DNA of 64,000 nt from Promicromonospora sp049532985 (GTDB lineage: Bacteria; Actinomycetota; Actinomycetes; Actinomycetales; Cellulomonadaceae): assembly GCF_049532985.1 (NCBI RefSeq), contig NZ_CP186693.1, positions 4,960,001 to 5,024,000 on the forward strand, read 5' to 3'. Shown here piece by piece: positions 25,722 through 34,525 of this stretch. The translations under genes and the position numbers were made by a program. Under the pieces are notes generated by a model, which did not search any database, had not been told where the DNA came from, and was given only the letters and a program-made list of their open reading frames with translations. The number at the start of each line of letters is the position of its first letter. The first letter of the stretch is position 1.

Positions 25722-27284
25722 ATGAGCGACGCGCAGAGCACGACGGCGGAGCCCGCGAAGCGGGAGGAGTTCAGCGGACAGCTGGGCTTCATCCTGTCCG
25801 CGGTGGGCTCCGCCGTGGGGCTGGGCAACATCTGGCGGTTCCCCGGAGTGGCCTACGAGAACGGTGGTGGCGCCTTCCTCGTGCCCTACCTGATCGCGCT
25901 GCTCACCGCGGGCATCCCGATCCTCTTCCTGGACTACGCGATCGGCCACCGGTTCCGCGGGTCGGCCCCGCTGGCCTTCCGCCGCATCAAGCGGTGGCTC
26001 GAGGGGCTCGGCTGGTTCCAGGTGGCCATCTGCTTCGCGATCGCCGTCTACTACGCGGTCATCATCGCGTGGGCGCTCAGCTACTTCGTCTACTCGTTCG
26101 ACCTGGGCTGGGGCGACGACACGGCCGGGTTCTTCACCGGCACCTACCTCCAGCTCGCCGACGCCGGCGGCGCGGACCCGTGGTTCACGCTCGACTTCGT
26201 GCCCGCGGTGCTGATCCCGCTGGTGCTGGTGTGGGTGGCGACGATCGCGGTGCTGGCCGCCGGCGTCGCGAGGGGCCTGGAGAAGGTCAACTTCGTGTTC
26301 ATGCCGCTCCTGCTGCTCGCCTTCGGCACGCTCGTGGTGCGGGCGCTGTTCCTGCCGGGTGCGGCCGACGGCCTGAACGCGCTGTTCACCCCGGACTGGG
26401 GCGCGATGGCGGACCCGAACGTCTGGATCGCCGCGTACAGCCAGATCTTCTTCTCGCTGTCGATCGCGTTCGGCATCATGATCACGTACGCCTCCTACCG
26501 CCGCCGTCGCGCCAACCTGACGTCGCCGGGCTTCGTGGTGGCGTTCAGCAACTCCGGCTTCGAGCTGTTCGCAGGCATCGGCGTCTTCGCCGCGCTCGGC
26601 TTCCTGGCGCACGAGCAGGGCATCGCCGTGGCCGAGCTGGAGGGCATCAGCGGCCCCATCCTCGCGTTCGTGACGTTCCCCGCGCTGGTGTCGCAGATGC
26701 CGGTCGGTGGCCTGTTCGGAGCGCTGTTCTTCGGCTCGCTGGTGATGGCCGGGTTCACGTCGCTGCTGTCCATCCTCCAGGTGGTGTCCGCGTCGTTCCA
26801 GGAGAAGTTCGGCTGGACGCGCACCCAGGCCTCGCTCCGCATCGGCGTCGTCGCGGCGCTGGTCTCCGTGCTGATGTTCTCCACCACGACCGGGCTGATC
26901 GCGCTGGACACCGTGGACCAGTGGGCCAACAACATCGGCATCGTGACGTCCGCGATCGTGACCACGGTGGTCATCGGCTGGGTGCTGCGGCGCACGGAGG
27001 AGATGCGGTTCCACCTCAACGGGGTCTCCACGATCCCGATGGGCCGATGGTGGTCGTTCTGCATCGTGGTGCTCGGCCCCGTGGTGCTCACCGCGATGCT
27101 GGTCTCGCGGATCGTCACCCTGCTCGTGGAGGGCTACGAGGGCTACGCCCCGTGGTACCTCGGTGTCATGGGATGGGGCGTCGTCGCCCTGTTCGTCGTC
27201 GCGGCCGTCGTGCTGACCCGCACCCGCTGGCGCGTCGATCCCGACGACTTCGTCGCCTGGCCCACGTTCGGAGGTAAGTCATGA
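25722..27284 (+). CDS. metP: MetP-like sodium:neurotransmitter symporter
   Basis: 520 residues, twelve-helix NSS/SNF-family transporter. The start at ATG 25722 is supported by GGAGG; eight earlier codons from a GTG lack a site. The Na+-binding helix GFILSAVGSAVGLGNIWRFP is hallmark, with later NSS segments (GGAFLVPYLIALLTAGIPIL; SFDLGWG; GLVGIGVFAALG-like). The next gene is a 58-residue single-helix partner sharing an ATGA junction, the arrangement of Corynebacterium MetP-MetS, which imports methionine and alanine with sodium. Substrate is inferred from that pairing. Confidence 0.88.
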   Translation: MSDAQSTTAEPAKREEFSGQLGFILSAVGSAVGLGNIWRFPGVAYENGGGAFLVPYLIALLTAGIPILFLDYAIGHRFRGSAPLAFRRIKRWLEGLGWFQVAICFAIAVYYAVIIAWALSYFVYSFDLGWGDDTAGFFTGTYLQLADAGGADPWFTLDFVPAVLIPLVLVWVATIAVLAAGVARGLEKVNFVFMPLLLLAFGTLVVRALFLPGAADGLNALFTPDWGAMADPNVWIAAYSQIFFSLSIAFGIMITYASYRRRRANLTSPGFVVAFSNSGFELFAGIGVFAALGFLAHEQGIAVAELEGISGPILAFVTFPALVSQMPVGGLFGALFFGSLVMAGFTSLLSILQVVSASFQEKFGWTRTQASLRIGVVAALVSVLMFSTTTGLIALDTVDQWANNIGIVTSAIVTTVVIGWVLRRTEEMRFHLNGVSTIPMGRWWSFCIVVLGPVVLTAMLVSRIVTLLVEGYEGYAPWYLGVMGWGVVALFVVAAVVLTRTRWRVDPDDFVAWPTFGGKS

Positions 27285-27457
27285 GTGGAGCGGCGATCGT
27301 CCTGCTGGTGGTCGCGCTCGTCGTCGTGTGGGGAGGGCTGCTCGTGAGCATCGTGGCCCTCGCCCGGCGGCCCGAGCGCACCGACTACCCGTACGGCTGG
27401 CAGCACGAGGGCGGCCCCGAGGACCGGCCCGACGAGCCCGTCGAGCACGACACCTGA
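27281..27457 (+). CDS. metS: MetS-like small transporter subunit
   Basis: 58 residues, ATG 27281 overlapping the symporter's TGA (ATGA). It has one N-terminal membrane helix (AAIVLLVVALVVVWGGLLVS) and an acidic, aromatic tail (RRPERTDYPYGWQH...). Size, topology and position match the methionine/alanine importer small subunit (MetS, PF16951-type) required for MetP activity in C. glutamicum. Too short for most automatic calls, but the overlap and charge pattern support it. Confidence 0.82.
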   Translation: MSGAAIVLLVVALVVVWGGLLVSIVALARRPERTDYPYGWQHEGGPEDRPDEPVEHDT

Positions 27458-27462
27458 CGAGG

Positions 27463-27504
27463 TGCCTCGGCAAGTCAGCTCCTGACCGGCTTTCCGAGGT
27501 ACTT
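27463..27504 (+). terminator. Putative metPS terminator
   Basis: CCTCGG (27465-27470) and CCGAGG (27494-27499) enclose an inner GTCAG/CTGAC stem and are followed by a short T-run (TACTTTAAG). It starts 6 bp after the metS stop. Confidence 0.45.
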
Positions 27505-27533
27505 TAAGCAGGTCAGACCTTATCCACACGGGT

Positions 27534-27549
27534 GAAACGCGTCAGTAAC
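27534..27549 (+). promoter_or_regulatory. GlnR-like box upstream of amino-acid ABC operon
   Basis: GAAAC (27534-27538) and GTAAC (27545-27549) are spaced by exactly 6 bp, giving the 11-bp phase of GlnR a/b sites (gTnAC-n6-GaAAC). Nearby TCACAATGTGA (27560-27570) is a separate palindrome. Lying ~190 bp before the binding-protein gene, the element could tie uptake to nitrogen supply. Short matches like this occur by chance. Confidence 0.35.
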
Positions 27550-27738
27550 GCGTCATACATCACAATGTGACATCAGTCTCGAACCGCCGGGTTTACGTCA
27601 GCGGGGCGTCACGGTTAGGTGAGACTCGCATACGAGGCGCCAGGTGCGCCGTCGGGTCCTCTGCTCCCCTGACGACAGAGATCTGTCGGGTCGTCCGGGC
27701 CTCGTGACACGGAATCGAATCGACCCAGGAGACCCCTG

Positions 27739-28668
27739 ATGCGCAGGCTTCCCGCCCTCACCGCTGCGACGGCGCTGACCGCTGCCGCCCTCGTCCTGAC
27801 CGCTTGCACCGACGCGTCGCAGCAGCCGACCGGCTCCGACGGCGCCTCGGACGAGGCCAGCGCCGAGGCGTCCTTCGACCCGTCCGCCGTCGAGGCCGAC
27901 GAGGAGATCGCGGCGCTGCTCCCGCAGGAGATCGCCGACAAGGGCACGCTGACCGTCGGTTCCAACACGGAGTACGCGCCCGCCGAGTTCATCGACGCGG
28001 ACGGCAAGACGCCGGTCGGCTTCGACATCGACACCGTGACCGCCGTGGCCGCCGTGCTCGGTCTGGACGTCGAGATCGAGTCCGCCGCGTTCGACGGCAT
28101 CATCCCCGCCATCGGCTCCAAGTACGACGTGGGGATCTCGGCGTTCACCATCACGGACGAGCGCACCGCCGAGGCCAACATGATCAGCTACGCGGTCGCC
28201 GGCTCGCAGTTCGGCGTCGCGGCGGGCAACCCCGAGGACTTCGACCCCGAGAACCTGTGCGGCGCCACCATCGGCGTGCAGACCTCGACCATCCAGGACG
28301 AGGAGCTCACCGAGGCCACCGCGGCGTGCGAGGACGACGGCGAGAAGCCCATCGACGTCGTGCGCTACGAGTCGCAGGCGGACGTCACGACCAACCTCGT
28401 GGGCGGCAAGCTGCAGGCCATGTACGCCGACTCGCCGATCACCGCCTACGCGGTGGAGCAGACCGGCGGCGAGGTCGAGACCATCGGCGACATCGTGGAC
28501 GCGGCGCCGTACGGCATCGTCGTCGCGCAGGACGACGAGGCCCTGACCGAGGCCGTGCAGGCCGCGGTGCAGAAGCTGATCGACGACGGCACGCTCGCGG
28601 ACATCTTCGCCGCCTGGGGCAGCGCCGACCCGGTCGTGGACGAGGCGGAGCTCAACCCGGCCGAGTGA
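27739..28668 (+). CDS. Polar amino-acid ABC binding lipoprotein
   Basis: 309 residues; ATG 27739 with AGGAGA upstream. Signal peptide with lipobox LTAC (C23) anchors it to the outer face of the membrane. The SBP_bac_3 fold is visible: KGTLTVGSNTEYAPAEFIDAD, PVGFDIDTVTAVAAVLGLDVE, FDGIIPAIGSKYDVGISAFT and VGGKLQAMYADSPI. It should bind a polar amino acid (glutamine/cystine/basic type undetermined). It heads a three-gene importer; an attenuator-like hairpin separates it from the permease, so it is probably made in excess over the membrane parts. Confidence 0.92.
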   Translation: MRRLPALTAATALTAAALVLTACTDASQQPTGSDGASDEASAEASFDPSAVEADEEIAALLPQEIADKGTLTVGSNTEYAPAEFIDADGKTPVGFDIDTVTAVAAVLGLDVEIESAAFDGIIPAIGSKYDVGISAFTITDERTAEANMISYAVAGSQFGVAAGNPEDFDPENLCGATIGVQTSTIQDEELTEATAACEDDGEKPIDVVRYESQADVTTNLVGGKLQAMYADSPITAYAVEQTGGEVETIGDIVDAAPYGIVVAQDDEALTEAVQAAVQKLIDDGTLADIFAAWGSADPVVDEAELNPAE

Positions 28669-28679
28669 CCCCGTCCGCC

Positions 28680-28741
28680 GGGTGCACGGCACCCGCGGTC
28701 CGCCCCGTGCGTGACTGCGGGTACCGTGCACCCAGCTTTTT
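28680..28741 (+). terminator. Intra-operon attenuator/terminator hairpin
   Basis: Seventeen-base arms (28680-28696 and 28717-28733, one mismatch) followed by TTTTT (28737-28741) lie between the binding-protein and permease genes. This is a textbook intrinsic terminator, probably leaky, giving more binding protein than permease. Confidence 0.75.
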
Positions 28742-28762
28742 CAGGCATCCCCGAGGAAAGGA

Positions 28763-29743
28763 ATGGGTGACGTGACGACGCAGCCGTCGCCGTCGGGCAG
28801 CGATCCCGTGCCCAACCGCATCCACGCGCGGCCCGTGCCGCGCCCCGGCCGTCTCGTCGCGGCCGCCATCGTCCTGGTGCTGGCCGCCATGGCGGCCAAC
28901 GCCCTGGTCACCAACCAGAACTTCCGCTGGGACGTGGTCTGGCTCTACCTGCGCGACGTGGTGATCGTCCGCGGCGTCATGTGGACGCTGATCCTCACCT
29001 TCGGGTCCATGGCCATCGCCGTGGTGCTCGCCGTGACGCTCGCGATCATGCGCCGGTCGGACAACCCGGTCATGCGCTGGGTGAGCTGGGCCTGGATCTG
29101 GTTCTTCCGTGGCACCCCGATCTACACGCAGCTCATCTTCTGGGGTCTCCTCGCGGTGCTGTACCCGCGGCTGTCGCTGGGCATCCCGTTCGGCCCGGAG
29201 TTCTTCTCGTTCCGCACCGACGACGTGCTCACGGCGTTCTGGCTCGCGCTGTTCGGGCTGGCGTTCAACGAGTCGGCCTACCTCGCCGAGATCGTGCGCG
29301 CGGGCCTGACCTCCGTGGACCCGGGCCAGACCGAGGCGGCCAAGGCGCTCGGCATGAAGGACGGCAAGATCATGCGCCGCGTGATCCTGCCGCAGGCCAT
29401 GCGCGTGATCGTGCCGCCGACCGGCAACGAGACGATCTCCATGCTCAAGACGACCTCGCTGGTGGTCGCCGTGCCGCTCACCTTCGAGCTGACCTACGCG
29501 ACCTCGGCGATGGGCAACCGGCAGTTCCTGCCCATCCCGTTCCTGGTGATCGCGGCGCTCTGGTACCTGCTCATCACCTCGATCCTCATGGTGGGCCAGC
29601 ACTACCTGGAGCAGTACTACGGCCGCGGGTTCGGCACCACCACCCGCCGCCGGGGCCGCGGCAGGGGCCCCGGCGGCAAGCAGGCGGCGATCGCGGCCGC
29701 CGGGACCGTGCAGGAAGACGTCAACCGGGAGGTGACCCCATGA
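28763..29743 (+). CDS. Polar amino-acid ABC permease
   Basis: 326 residues, ATG 28763 with GAGGAAAGGA before it. Two-part layout: ~50 variable N-terminal residues with one helix, then the HisMQ-type permease core, including WIWFFRGTPIYTQLIFWGL and the EAA loop ESAYLAEIVRAGLTSVDPGQ...EAAKALGMKDGKIM. A single permease gene suggests a homodimeric channel. It ends by overlapping the ATPase start (ATGA). Confidence 0.92.
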   Translation: MGDVTTQPSPSGSDPVPNRIHARPVPRPGRLVAAAIVLVLAAMAANALVTNQNFRWDVVWLYLRDVVIVRGVMWTLILTFGSMAIAVVLAVTLAIMRRSDNPVMRWVSWAWIWFFRGTPIYTQLIFWGLLAVLYPRLSLGIPFGPEFFSFRTDDVLTAFWLALFGLAFNESAYLAEIVRAGLTSVDPGQTEAAKALGMKDGKIMRRVILPQAMRVIVPPTGNETISMLKTTSLVVAVPLTFELTYATSAMGNRQFLPIPFLVIAALWYLLITSILMVGQHYLEQYYGRGFGTTTRRRGRGRGPGGKQAAIAAAGTVQEDVNREVTP

Positions 29744-30546
29744 GCGCCGTCGCGCACCCGCCCGCCGACGCCACCGAGATGGTGTCCGTGCGTGCCGTGC
29801 ACAAGGTGTTCGGCCACGGGAACGACGCCGTGCACGTGCTGAAGGGCGTGGACCTCGACGTCGCGCGCGGCTCGGTCACGGTGATCCTGGGACCGTCGGG
29901 CTCCGGCAAGTCCACGCTCCTGCGCTGCATCAACGAGCTGGAGGAGATCACCGGCGGCTCCATCGTCGTCGACGGCGACCTGATGGGGTACCGCACGGAC
30001 GCCAAGGGCGTGCTGCACCGGCTGCACCCCAAGGCGATCGCGCGGCAGCGCTCCCGGATCGGCATGGTCTTCCAGCGCTTCCACCTGTTCCCGCACATGA
30101 CGGCGCTGGAGAACATCATGGAGGCGCCCGTGCAGGTGCGCGGGCTGTCCAAGCGCGCGGCGCGGCAGCGGGCCACCGAGCTCATCGAGCGCGTGGGGCT
30201 CTCGGACCGGGCGGACCACTACCCGGCCCAGCTCTCCGGGGGTCAGCAGCAGCGCGTGGCCATCGCCCGGGCGCTCGCCATGGACCCCGAGCTCATGCTG
30301 TTCGACGAGCCGACGTCGGCCCTCGACCCCGAGCTCGTGGGCGAGGTGCTGTCCGTGATGAAGGACCTGGCCCGGTCCGGCATGACGATGATCGTGGTGA
30401 CGCACGAGATCGGGTTCGCCCGCGAGGTCGCCGACCACGTCGTGTTCATGGACGACGGCGTGATCGTGGAGTCGGGCCCGCCGCAGGAGGTCCTGGACGA
30501 CCCCCAGCACACGCGCACGAAGAACTTCCTCTCCCACGTCCTCTGA
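29740..30546 (+). CDS. Polar amino-acid ABC ATPase
   Basis: 268 residues; ATG 29740 overlaps the permease stop by 4 bp. Contains Walker A GPSGSGKST, Q-loop (MVFQRFHLF), signature LSGGQQQRVAIARALA and Walker B LMLFDEPTSALD, with H-loop VVTHEIGF. It powers the importer from the cytoplasmic face. The HisP/GlnQ-like group has a slightly expanded loop between Walker A and the Q-loop here. It converges with the histidine kinase gene. Confidence 0.92.
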   Translation: MSAVAHPPADATEMVSVRAVHKVFGHGNDAVHVLKGVDLDVARGSVTVILGPSGSGKSTLLRCINELEEITGGSIVVDGDLMGYRTDAKGVLHRLHPKAIARQRSRIGMVFQRFHLFPHMTALENIMEAPVQVRGLSKRAARQRATELIERVGLSDRADHYPAQLSGGQQQRVAIARALAMDPELMLFDEPTSALDPELVGEVLSVMKDLARSGMTMIVVTHEIGFAREVADHVVFMDDGVIVESGPPQEVLDDPQHTRTKNFLSHVL

Positions 30547-30572
30547 CCCGCGTCTTCCGACCCTCTTGGTGG

Positions 30573-31610
30573 CTAGGTCGGGAGGGTGAGGGTGAAGCGG
30601 CAGCCCGTCGGGGTGTTGGCGACCGTCGCGGTCCCTGCATGGGCCTCGGCCACGCCGCGCACGATGGACAGGCCGAGGCCCGCCCCGCTCCCGGGCGTGT
30701 CCGCGCGATCGGGCGTCCGCGCGCCCGTGCCGCGCCACCCGGCCTCGAACACGCGGTCGAGGTCCGCCTCCGGGATGCCGCCGCACTCGTCCTCGACGGC
30801 GATCGCCACCGCGTCGCCCGGTGTCCCGTCGGCGGCGCGGACGTCCACCCGGGACACCGTCACGCGCACCGTGCCACCCGGGCCCGTGTGCCGGACGGCG
30901 TTCACGAGGAGGTTCTCCAGCGCACGCCCGACGTCCCGGGCGTCGAGCGCCGTGACCACGGGTTCGGCGACGTCCCAGGCGAGGACGACGCCGCCCGCGT
31001 CGGCGAGCGGCTGGGCGGCGGCCACCGCGTCGGAGGCGAGGTCGGCCACGGCCACCGGCTCCCGGTGCGGCGACGTCGCCGGGGACTGGAGACGGGACAG
31101 CGCCAGGAGGTCGTCGACCATCGTGGTCATGCGCCGGTTCTCGGCGAGGATCCGGGACACGTGCTCGTCCGCCGGCCCGACGCCGTCCTCCAGCGCCTCC
31201 GCCAGCGCGCGCACCGCGGCCAGCGGCGTGCGCAGGTCGTGCGACACCCACGCGACCAGCTCGCGGCGGCGCAGCTCGACCTCCCGGTCCCGCTCGCGCG
31301 CTGCCCGCTCGGCGGCGACGGCGGTCGTCACGGAGCGGATCCGCGCCATCACCACCAGCCCGACGGCGAGCGCCACCGGCACGGTGGCGACCAGCAGCAG
31401 GAGGACGGTCGTCGAGTCGGCGGCCGACAGGAACATCGCCCGCGCGCTGACGTAGACGCCCGTCGCCACGGACGCGACCACCACGAGCGGGGCGAGGGTC
31501 GCGGCGAGCGCGACCCGGCGCCGCGCCAGGGCGAACAGGGCGACGGCGCCCGCGGCGCCCACCACCGCGGCGACGAGGCCGGACAGGACGATGCCGGCGA
31601 GGTCGTTCAC
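30573..31610 (-). CDS. Sensor histidine kinase
   Basis: 345 residues; GTG 31610 overlaps the response-regulator stop by 4 bp (GTGA). Two or three N-terminal membrane helices (about 8-30, 35-55, 66-90) with almost no extracellular loop precede a short coiled linker. The H-box VSHDLRTPLAA has H124; N-box ENLLVNAVRHT and G-box SGAGLGLSIVRG follow. Lacking a real sensor domain, it may sense membrane state or depend on a partner. It is the phosphodonor for the regulator at 31607. Confidence 0.9.
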   Translation of the reverse strand: MNDLAGIVLSGLVAAVVGAAGAVALFALARRRVALAATLAPLVVVASVATGVYVSARAMFLSAADSTTVLLLLVATVPVALAVGLVVMARIRSVTTAVAAERAARERDREVELRRRELVAWVSHDLRTPLAAVRALAEALEDGVGPADEHVSRILAENRRMTTMVDDLLALSRLQSPATSPHREPVAVADLASDAVAAAQPLADAGGVVLAWDVAEPVVTALDARDVGRALENLLVNAVRHTGPGGTVRVTVSRVDVRAADGTPGDAVAIAVEDECGGIPEADLDRVFEAGWRGTGARTPDRADTPGSGAGLGLSIVRGVAEAHAGTATVANTPTGCRFTLTLPT

Positions 31611-32383
31611 GCTCCGTCCCCGGCCGTGCTGTCACCCACCGTGCTGTCACCCACCGTGCGCCGGACGATCGTCCCGCTGCCGGGCGGCGCCGCAGCCCCC
31701 GTGCGACCCGGTGCCGCGTCCCACCGGTAGCCGACGCCGAACACCGTCACCAGCCGTCTCGGCCGCGACGGGTCGGTCTCGACCTTCTCGCGCAGCCGCC
31801 GCACGTGCACCGTGACGGTCGAACGGTCGCCGTGCTCCCAGCCCCAGACGCCGCGCAGCAGGGCCTCGCGGTCGTACACCTCGCCCGGGTGCGCGAGGAA
31901 CCAGCGCAGCAGGTCGAACTCCCGGGAGGTGAGCGGCACGTCGGCGCCCGCCCGGGTGACGCGGTGGGCCGCGGGGTCGAGCCGGAGGTCGCCGTCCTGC
32001 AGGATGCCCGCCGGGGTGGTCCCCGCGCGGCGGAGCAGCGACTGCACCCGGAGCACGAGCTCGCGGGGGCTGAAGGGCTTGACCACGTAGTCGTCGGCGC
32101 CGGTCTCCAGGCCGAGCACGCGGTCCTCCTCCTCGCCGCGGGCGGTGAGCATCAGCACCGGCAGCTCCGGGCGGGCGAGCCGCAGCCGGCGGCAGACCTC
32201 CAGGCCGTCGACGCCGGGCAGCATGAGGTCGAGCACCACGACGTCGGGCGGGTGTGCCGCGGCCGCCGCCAGCGCCGCGGGGCCGTCGGCGGCGTGCTCG
32301 GCGTCCACCCCGGCACGTTCCAGGTAGGCGACGACCACCTGGGCGACGGTGGCGTCGTCGTCGATCACGAGTGCTCGGGCCAC
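31607..32383 (-). CDS. OmpR-family response regulator
   Basis: 258 residues, GTG 32383. The receiver domain has DDD near residues 8-10, phospho-acceptor D52 (VVLDLMLPG), LMLTARG and VVKPF with the conserved Lys. The winged-helix output domain contains LTSREFDLLRWFLAHPGEV and VTVHVRRLREKVE, ending VFGVGYRW. A 15-bp tandem duplication at 31625-31657 encodes the repeated tail VGDST-VGDST. The pair forms a two-component operon with its kinase; targets unknown. Confidence 0.92.
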   Translation of the reverse strand: MARALVIDDDATVAQVVVAYLERAGVDAEHAADGPAALAAAAAHPPDVVVLDLMLPGVDGLEVCRRLRLARPELPVLMLTARGEEEDRVLGLETGADDYVVKPFSPRELVLRVQSLLRRAGTTPAGILQDGDLRLDPAAHRVTRAGADVPLTSREFDLLRWFLAHPGEVYDREALLRGVWGWEHGDRSTVTVHVRRLREKVETDPSRPRRLVTVFGVGYRWDAAPGRTGAAAPPGSGTIVRRTVGDSTVGDSTAGDGA

Positions 32384-32467
32384 GCCTCAGGGTACGGCCC
32401 GCCGGGCCGGCCGGGCGGGCGTGGGCCGGGACCGTCAGCGGCACGTAAGAACCCGGTGGCGGGAAGC

Positions 32468-32494
32468 GGAACCCCGGCGGTACCCGGCTGCGTC
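32468..32494 (+). promoter_or_regulatory. Candidate ECF-type promoter (sigma module 1)
   Basis: GGAAC (32468-32472), an 18-bp spacer and CGTC (32491-32494) resemble -35/-10 elements of ECF sigma factors. It lies ~75 bp before the sigma gene, consistent with autoregulation. A second GGAAC with 18-bp spacing (34492) precedes module 2, supporting a shared recognition rule. Confidence 0.4.
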
Positions 32495-32570
32495 TATGGT
32501 GCATGACGCAGACGACGCGGCGCGCGGGGCGCCGCCTACCAGCGCCGGGGGACACCGGGCGGTGTCGCGG

Positions 32571-33146
32571 ATGAGCGAGGTGGCGGTGGGGCGGGAGACG
32601 CAGCTGAGGAGCGGCGAGATCGCCGTCATCCGGAGCGGGGTGGACCCCGTCGCCGACTTCACGGCGTTCGCCCAGACCAGCACACCGGCCCTGTACCGGA
32701 TCGCCTACCTGCTGTGCGGGGACCCGCACCGCGCACAGGACCTGGTGCAGCTCGCGCTGGAGCGCACGTTCAAGGCGTGGGGCAAGGTGGGCGACGGCGA
32801 CCCGTTCGCCTACGCCCGCCGGGTGCTGGCGACGGCCCGCATCGACACGTGGCGGCGGACCCGCCGTGAGGTGCTCACGGACGACCCGGGCAGCAACCTC
32901 GGGGAGCGCAGCACCCCGGCGTCCGACGTCGAGCTGGCCGAGCGGGACCGCCTGGTCCGCGCGCTCATGGCGCTGTCGGTCAAGCAGCGCCGCGTCGTGG
33001 TGCTGCGCTACCTCCTGGACCGGTCGGAGTCCGACACCGCCGCCGAGCTCGGGATCTCCGCGGGCACCGTCAAGTCCACGGCCTCACGCGCCCTGGCGCG
33101 CCTGCGCGCGCTGGTGGCCACCGACGGGGAAGGGAGCCGACCGTGA
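32571..33146 (+). CDS. SigE-family ECF sigma factor, module 1
   Basis: 191 residues from ATG 32571; GTG 32562 with a GGGGGA site is an alternative and the open frame extends further without support. Region 2 is FTAFAQTSTPALYRIAYLLCGDPHRAQDLVQLALERTF and region 4 is ALSVKQRRVVVLRYLLDRSESDTAAELGISAGTVKSTASRALARL, matching the actinobacterial SigE-type (TIGR02983-like) group. It redirects RNA polymerase; the TGA overlaps the GTG of the downstream membrane protein gene, the usual sigma/anti-sigma layout. Confidence 0.9.
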   Translation: MSEVAVGRETQLRSGEIAVIRSGVDPVADFTAFAQTSTPALYRIAYLLCGDPHRAQDLVQLALERTFKAWGKVGDGDPFAYARRVLATARIDTWRRTRREVLTDDPGSNLGERSTPASDVELAERDRLVRALMALSVKQRRVVVLRYLLDRSESDTAAELGISAGTVKSTASRALARLRALVATDGEGSRP

Positions 33147-34471
33147 ACGTCCACGACATCAACGCCAAGCGGGACGCGGCGATGCTCGCCGGGCTGCGTG
33201 CCGCGAGCACCACCATCGAGCCGCCGCGGTCGCTGGATCCCACGACCATGGCGGTGCGCGCGGTGCGTCACGTGCGCCGCCGGCGCGTCCTGACCGCCGT
33301 CACGGCAGGGGCCGCAGCGCTCGCGGTGCTGGGCGCGGGGATCGGCGTGGCCGGTTCCGTCCTCGCGGACCGGCAGGAGCCCGTGCCCGGCACGGACCGG
33401 ACGACGGCGCGGCCGACCCCGGCGAGCGCGCCGCCGTCGCGCGGGTCGGGGCAGTCCGCGAGCCCGAGCGCCGTACCGGTGCCCGAACCCACCCGGTACC
33501 TGCGGACCGGCGGCGGGGAGCTGCCCGTGCTGCCGGGTGTGGAGCGCGGCGTCGTCGAGGGGGACGGTGCCGCCCCGTACATCCTGGGCGGTCTCTGGTA
33601 CGAGGTGCCCGCGGGCGGCTGGTACGCGGTGGGCGACGTCAACGCGGGCGGCGTGGCGGGCTTCCTCGCTCCGGAGGACCCGCGGGCGAACGGTTCGCTC
33701 GACATGAGCATCGACGACGTCGACGCGGCCCTCGAGCTACGGAACGTGACCGACGTGGCGGGCTGGACCGTGCCGGCGCGGGACTCCGGGGCCACCACCC
33801 TCGACATCGAGGGGGCGGACCTCGTCGTCATCGAGCGGCACGCGCGGGAGGGCGCGGTGGCACCCGCGACCATCCGGATCCGCAGCGGGACCGAGGGCTG
33901 GATCATCGAGACCCGGTTCCCGGCGGGCGCGGAGGGCGACACGATGCTGCGCAACTTCGTCGGCAACCTCTGGCTGGAGGAGGCGGGCGAGCCGGACTGG
34001 TACGCGCCCGCCTACGAGCACCCGACCCTCGAACCGCTGGAGCACGGCATCCCCGCAGGCTGGCAGCGGACCGAGCACAACGGCCTGACGTTCGGGGTGC
34101 CGGAGGGCTGGACGGCGGAACCGACGGAGGGCGAGTTCTCGCCGGGCGTGGAGTGGACCGCGACGACGGCGCGCGAGGGCGTCCCCGGCGAACGCGTCTA
34201 CGTCCAGGGCGGCAAGCCCGGCGGGAACTGGTGGACCCGGACCATGGACGCGCCCGAGTCCCAGGTGATCGACGTCCCCGGGGCGGACTACGCCGAGGTG
34301 CAGCCGACGCTCTACAACGCGGCAGGGGAGCCCGAGACCTACTCGGTGAGCATCTACGTGCACCAGGCCGACCGCGGGGAGAACCTGTTCCTCGTCGCGG
34401 ACTTCGACGGCAGCGAGCAGGGCTGGCGCGACCTGCACACCTTCCTGGGGACGCTGGACTTCCGCCGCTGA
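33143..34471 (+). CDS. Membrane-anchored putative anti-sigma protein, module 1
   Basis: 442 residues; GTG 33143 overlaps the sigma stop by 4 bp. Residues 1-48 (cytoplasmic, basic) are followed by one membrane helix (about 50-72), a Pro/Ser/Thr linker (~80-112) and a ~330-residue exported beta-rich domain with GLWYEVPAGGWYAVGD and LTFGVPEGWTAEP blocks. No ZAS zinc motif (HxxxCxxC) is visible. A role as sigma regulator is inferred from position and topology. A secreted sensor domain would fit. Confidence 0.75.
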   Translation: MNVHDINAKRDAAMLAGLRAASTTIEPPRSLDPTTMAVRAVRHVRRRRVLTAVTAGAAALAVLGAGIGVAGSVLADRQEPVPGTDRTTARPTPASAPPSRGSGQSASPSAVPVPEPTRYLRTGGGELPVLPGVERGVVEGDGAAPYILGGLWYEVPAGGWYAVGDVNAGGVAGFLAPEDPRANGSLDMSIDDVDAALELRNVTDVAGWTVPARDSGATTLDIEGADLVVIERHAREGAVAPATIRIRSGTEGWIIETRFPAGAEGDTMLRNFVGNLWLEEAGEPDWYAPAYEHPTLEPLEHGIPAGWQRTEHNGLTFGVPEGWTAEPTEGEFSPGVEWTATTAREGVPGERVYVQGGKPGGNWWTRTMDAPESQVIDVPGADYAEVQPTLYNAAGEPETYSVSIYVHQADRGENLFLVADFDGSEQGWRDLHTFLGTLDFRR

Positions 34472-34491
34472 CAAAAGAGTCGAAACTCGAT

Positions 34492-34519
34492 GGAACCTTC
34501 GCCGTAGCCGGGCCGTGTT
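34492..34519 (+). promoter_or_regulatory. Candidate ECF-type promoter (sigma module 2)
   Basis: GGAAC at 34492-34496 is followed after 18 bp by GTGTT (34515-34519). It precedes the second sigma gene and echoes the arrangement at 32468. The short distance to GTG 34526 suggests that either the true start lies further in or the transcript is nearly leaderless. Confidence 0.3.
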
Positions 34520-34525
34520 CCGTTC

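Noticed and set aside
24504..27014. Long minus-strand frame (~836 codons)
   Set aside because: Antisense to the oxidase and symporter genes; Arg/Glu/His/Gln-rich nonsense.
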